From the NCBI GenBank assembly GCA_023247815.1, contig JAHFFS010000080.1, positions 1-6,926 of the forward strand: a stretch of DNA of 6,926 nucleotides, given 5' to 3'. This document shows positions 5,750-6,926 of the stretch, piece after piece. The position numbers and the translations under genes are program-made. The notes below the pieces were generated by a model. The model ran no database searches, had not been told where the DNA came from, and was given only the letters and a program-made list of their open reading frames with translations. The stretch comes from Candidatus Omnitrophota bacterium. Lineage in GTDB: Bacteria; Omnitrophota; Gorgyraeia; Zapsychrales; JANLHA01. How positions within the stretch are numbered: position 1 is the first letter of the stretch; every line of letters starts with the position of its first letter.

Positions 5750-5766
5750 CGGCAATAATTCTGCCG
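5750..5766 (+). promoter_or_regulatory. Small hairpin before the DUF134 start codon
   Basis: CGGCA (5750-5754) pairs with TGCCG (5762-5766) around a 7-nt loop, 14 nt upstream of the ATG at 5781. It lies at the position where a ribosome binding site would be expected, and no Shine-Dalgarno sequence is present. It may affect translation or be a second operator. Confidence 0.3.
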
Positions 5767-5780
5767 TTCACTAACAAAAT

Positions 5781-6257
5781 ATGAAAAAAAAGGGCCGACC
5801 TAAAAAAGTTAGATACATTCAAAATCTACCGCGAATTGTTCAATTCAGCCCCAGAGGAAAACCCGGACGACCCGATGAAGTAGAGCTTTCCATAGAGCAA
5901 TTTGAAGCCATTAAATTAGCAGACTTTCAAAATTTTAATCAATTCGAAGCCGCGGTATCAATGCGGCTGTCGCGAGCAAGCTTTGGCAGGATCTTAAGGC
6001 AAGCACGGGGTTTACTCGCCGATGCTATCGTTAATGGCAAAATTATAAAAATTCGGGTGGGGGACGCCCAAATCGGCGTCAAAAAATCAGACTTCACTGA
6101 ACAAAAGCTCGTTGAAGAAATAGCGAAATTCAAGCAATCCGCGGACAACCTCCTGGGTCAAAACAAGACAGAAGAGACATGCAACAGCAACAAACCACGA
6201 ATTTCACCACAAGATATCACCGAACAATCTGCAGAAAAAACTCCACACAAAGCATAA
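5781..6257 (+). CDS. DUF134 (UPF0251) family HTH DNA-binding protein
   Basis: A 158-residue protein. Residues 1-30 are basic (KKKGRPKKVRYI, then FSPRGKPGRP), matching the start of DUF134 proteins. Residues about 34-86 give the family core: VELSIEQFEAIKLADFQ, then NQFEAAVSMRLSRASFGRIL, an HTH of the sigma70 region 4 type, and ARGLLADAIVNGK. This is a predicted transcription regulator. By family knowledge such proteins often sit near, or are fused to, NifX/NifB-type Fe-S or FeMo-cofactor-binding domains, but none is present here. Residues about 105-122 are a charged helix and 123-158 a polar, probably disordered tail. The start is the only reasonable ATG and has no ribosome binding site in front. 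It has its own promoter candidate and is divergent from the yfhO-like gene, so it may regulate itself, that gene, or both. Target unknown. Confidence 0.85.
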   Translation: MKKKGRPKKVRYIQNLPRIVQFSPRGKPGRPDEVELSIEQFEAIKLADFQNFNQFEAAVSMRLSRASFGRILRQARGLLADAIVNGKIIKIRVGDAQIGVKKSDFTEQKLVEEIAKFKQSADNLLGQNKTEETCNSNKPRISPQDITEQSAEKTPHKA

Positions 6258-6423
6258 AATCACACAGAGACATTGAATTTCATAAAAACCGCACAGAAAT
6301 TAACCCTTTATTAACTTCCTATAATATATCTTATGTTAACTAATTGATCCGCGAAAAATTTTGCGGTCAAACACCTGCAACACTCTTTTTATTGTTAATT
6401 GTTTTGCTTACTTCTAGAAGTTT
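6258..6423. other. Spacer between convergent genes
   Basis: 166 nt between the DUF134 stop and the stop of the convergent flavin protein gene. It holds a perfect TATAAT at 6320-6325 without a good -35 box, an imperfect hairpin at 6346-6367 (CCGC paired with GCGG around an A/T-rich middle) without a following T-run, and a 12-bp palindrome ACTTCTAGAAGT at 6410-6421 running into a T-run to 6425. None is a convincing terminator, and I see no coding potential. Confidence 0.45.
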
Positions 6424-6831
6424 TTAAAGCGGAATTGTTTCGGGCTGCTTCTGGTGCGGGGTCATTGCCTCCATTGACTCAATGGCAATCTCAAGCAGAA
6501 CAAAATTGGGATCATCTGGTGAAGCGAAATACTGTCGAAGCATTGGAACGTGGTTGAACACCAAGGTCTTTTTCTCTATATCTTTAGTGATTTTGCCCTT
6601 ACCTGCACAGCGGCAATACCACATCTTTCGATCAACAAAACACATTTCAACCTGGGGATTTCTCTTTATCTGTTCAATTGTGCGCGAACGCGATAACAGA
6701 GCAAGCAATAATTGATTGTCTTCCGTGAGAAACGGCATCATGGGTCGAACCCTGGGTTGATTTCCATCTAGCGTTGCCAGGGTCCCAAAACCCGAATCTT
6801 TAATCAAATCAATGACTTCGTCTTTGAGCAT
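6424..6831 (-). CDS. Pyridoxamine 5'-phosphate oxidase-like (FMN-binding split barrel) protein
   Basis: A 135-residue protein with the split-barrel pattern of the PNPOx-like family: an N-terminal helix (about 2-13), GTLATLDGNQPRVRPM (16-31), a second strand pair LLLALLSRSRTIEQIKRNPQ where the flavin phosphate is usually held (the S/R-rich stretch at about 47-58), then VEMCFVDR, GKGKITKD and a C-terminal VLLEIAIESMEAM. At this length it belongs with the small general members that bind FMN, F420 or haem-type ligands, not with the longer PdxH enzyme of B6 synthesis. MWYCRCAGKG has two cysteines spaced C-x-C at 73 and 75, near the strand that often reads as 'R-x-x-G-x-A'. The physiological substrate is unknown. 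The start is well fixed by an upstream ribosome binding site. It is convergent with the DUF134 gene and probably not co-regulated with it. Confidence 0.82.
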   Translation of the reverse strand: MLKDEVIDLIKDSGFGTLATLDGNQPRVRPMMPFLTEDNQLLLALLSRSRTIEQIKRNPQVEMCFVDRKMWYCRCAGKGKITKDIEKKTLVFNHVPMLRQYFASPDDPNFVLLEIAIESMEAMTPHQKQPETIPL

Positions 6832-6837
6832 TTTAGG

Positions 6838-6844
6838 CTCCTTT
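6838..6844 (-). promoter_or_regulatory. Ribosome binding site of the PNPOx-like gene
   Basis: On the - strand AAAGGAG lies 6 nt before the ATG at 6831. It is a strong Shine-Dalgarno sequence and fixes the start. Confidence 0.85.
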
Positions 6845-6926
6845 CAAAATGATTTACCGGATTATCGCCAACTGTCTTTCCTTGAATTTTTCGCTGCTTA
6901 CGAATTTTCGATTGCATTGTCCGATG
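6845..6926. other. Right edge, unassigned
   Basis: The last 82 nt carry no gene I can support. On the - strand one frame is open from the edge to a TAA at 6856-6854 and could be the tail of an upstream gene. Another overlapping - strand frame has an ATG near 6917 and is rich in Lys and Arg. Neither shows a recognisable motif. No clear promoter for the PNPOx-like gene is seen, so it may be co-transcribed from beyond the window. Confidence 0.4.

Noticed and set aside
3800..5750. Attachment repeats (TTAAATCC at 3800-3807 and 5743-5750) bounding an integrated element
   Set aside because: The match is only 8 nt in AT-rich DNA and no integrase is present. It is mentioned as weak support, not called as attachment sites.
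6320..6325. Perfect TATAAT as promoter of a small RNA in the convergent spacer
   Set aside because: There is no recognisable -35 box 16-18 nt upstream, the AT-rich spacer makes chance matches likely, and no clear terminator follows.
6346..6367. Hairpin as rho-independent terminator of the DUF134 gene
   Set aside because: The stem has only a few GC pairs with an A/T middle, and no T-run follows on either strand.
6410..6425. Palindrome ACTTCTAGAAGT plus T-run as terminator
   Set aside because: The best foldable form has a 4-bp AT-rich stem, too weak for termination. I kept it only as a described element of the spacer.
6849..6926. Open + strand frame from the ATG at 6849 to the window end
   Set aside because: It has no ribosome binding site, lies across the leader of the - strand PNPOx-like gene, and gives an unremarkable 26-residue reading.
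1..6926. CRISPR array, insertion sequence, toxin-antitoxin or restriction system
   Set aside because: I saw no regularly spaced repeats, transposase motifs, paired small toxin-antitoxin genes or nuclease and methylase motifs on either strand.

Overview
This is ordinary bacterial chromosome of moderate GC. It is densely packed, with mostly housekeeping genes and one AT-rich gene. Bactofilin, a CtpA-type protease, GatB and a DUF134 protein show that it is bacterial. Two short excisionase-type helix-turn-helix (HTH) proteins, one fused to a bactofilin, together with a YfhO-like membrane protein, remind me of uncultivated PVC-related phyla such as Candidatus Omnitrophota. That placement is an impression from gene content, not a result.

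Positions 1-2689 hold a tight co-directional cluster: the 3' end of gatB (Asp/Glu-tRNA amidotransferase subunit B), ctpA (exported PDZ serine protease) and tsaD (t6A tRNA modification). gatB and ctpA overlap by 8 nt, and ctpA and tsaD are separated by 1 nt, so one mRNA with translational coupling is likely. After a 111-nt gap come two more + strand genes. The first is a bactofilin carrying a C-terminal HTH domain (2801-3322). The second is a 99-residue protein with the same kind of HTH at its N-terminus and a membrane helix at its C-terminus (3366-3665).

Positions 3676-3818 contain a perfect palindrome, a good sigma70-type promoter and a tRNA-Met(CAU) gene whose D-loop and T-loop are unusual. 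Two nucleotides beyond the tRNA, on the opposite strand, ends a 595-residue polytopic YfhO-like protein (3821-5608). It is clearly more AT-rich than the other genes.

The 172-nt spacer 5609-5780 is a divergent regulatory region. It has a promoter candidate in each direction, a 10-bp inverted repeat touching both promoters, a palindrome at the predicted start of the rightward transcript and a short hairpin before the next start codon. That next gene (5781-6257) encodes a DUF134/UPF0251 HTH protein that could regulate the spacer. A convergent gene on the - strand (6424-6831) encodes a small pyridoxamine-phosphate-oxidase-like flavin protein with a strong ribosome binding site.

The best candidate for something undescribed is the adjacent pair at 2801-3665. 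One protein joins a cytoskeletal polymer domain to a DNA-binding domain, and its neighbour joins a related DNA-binding domain to a membrane anchor. Together they could link DNA, a bactofilin filament and the membrane. This is inferred from domain architecture alone.
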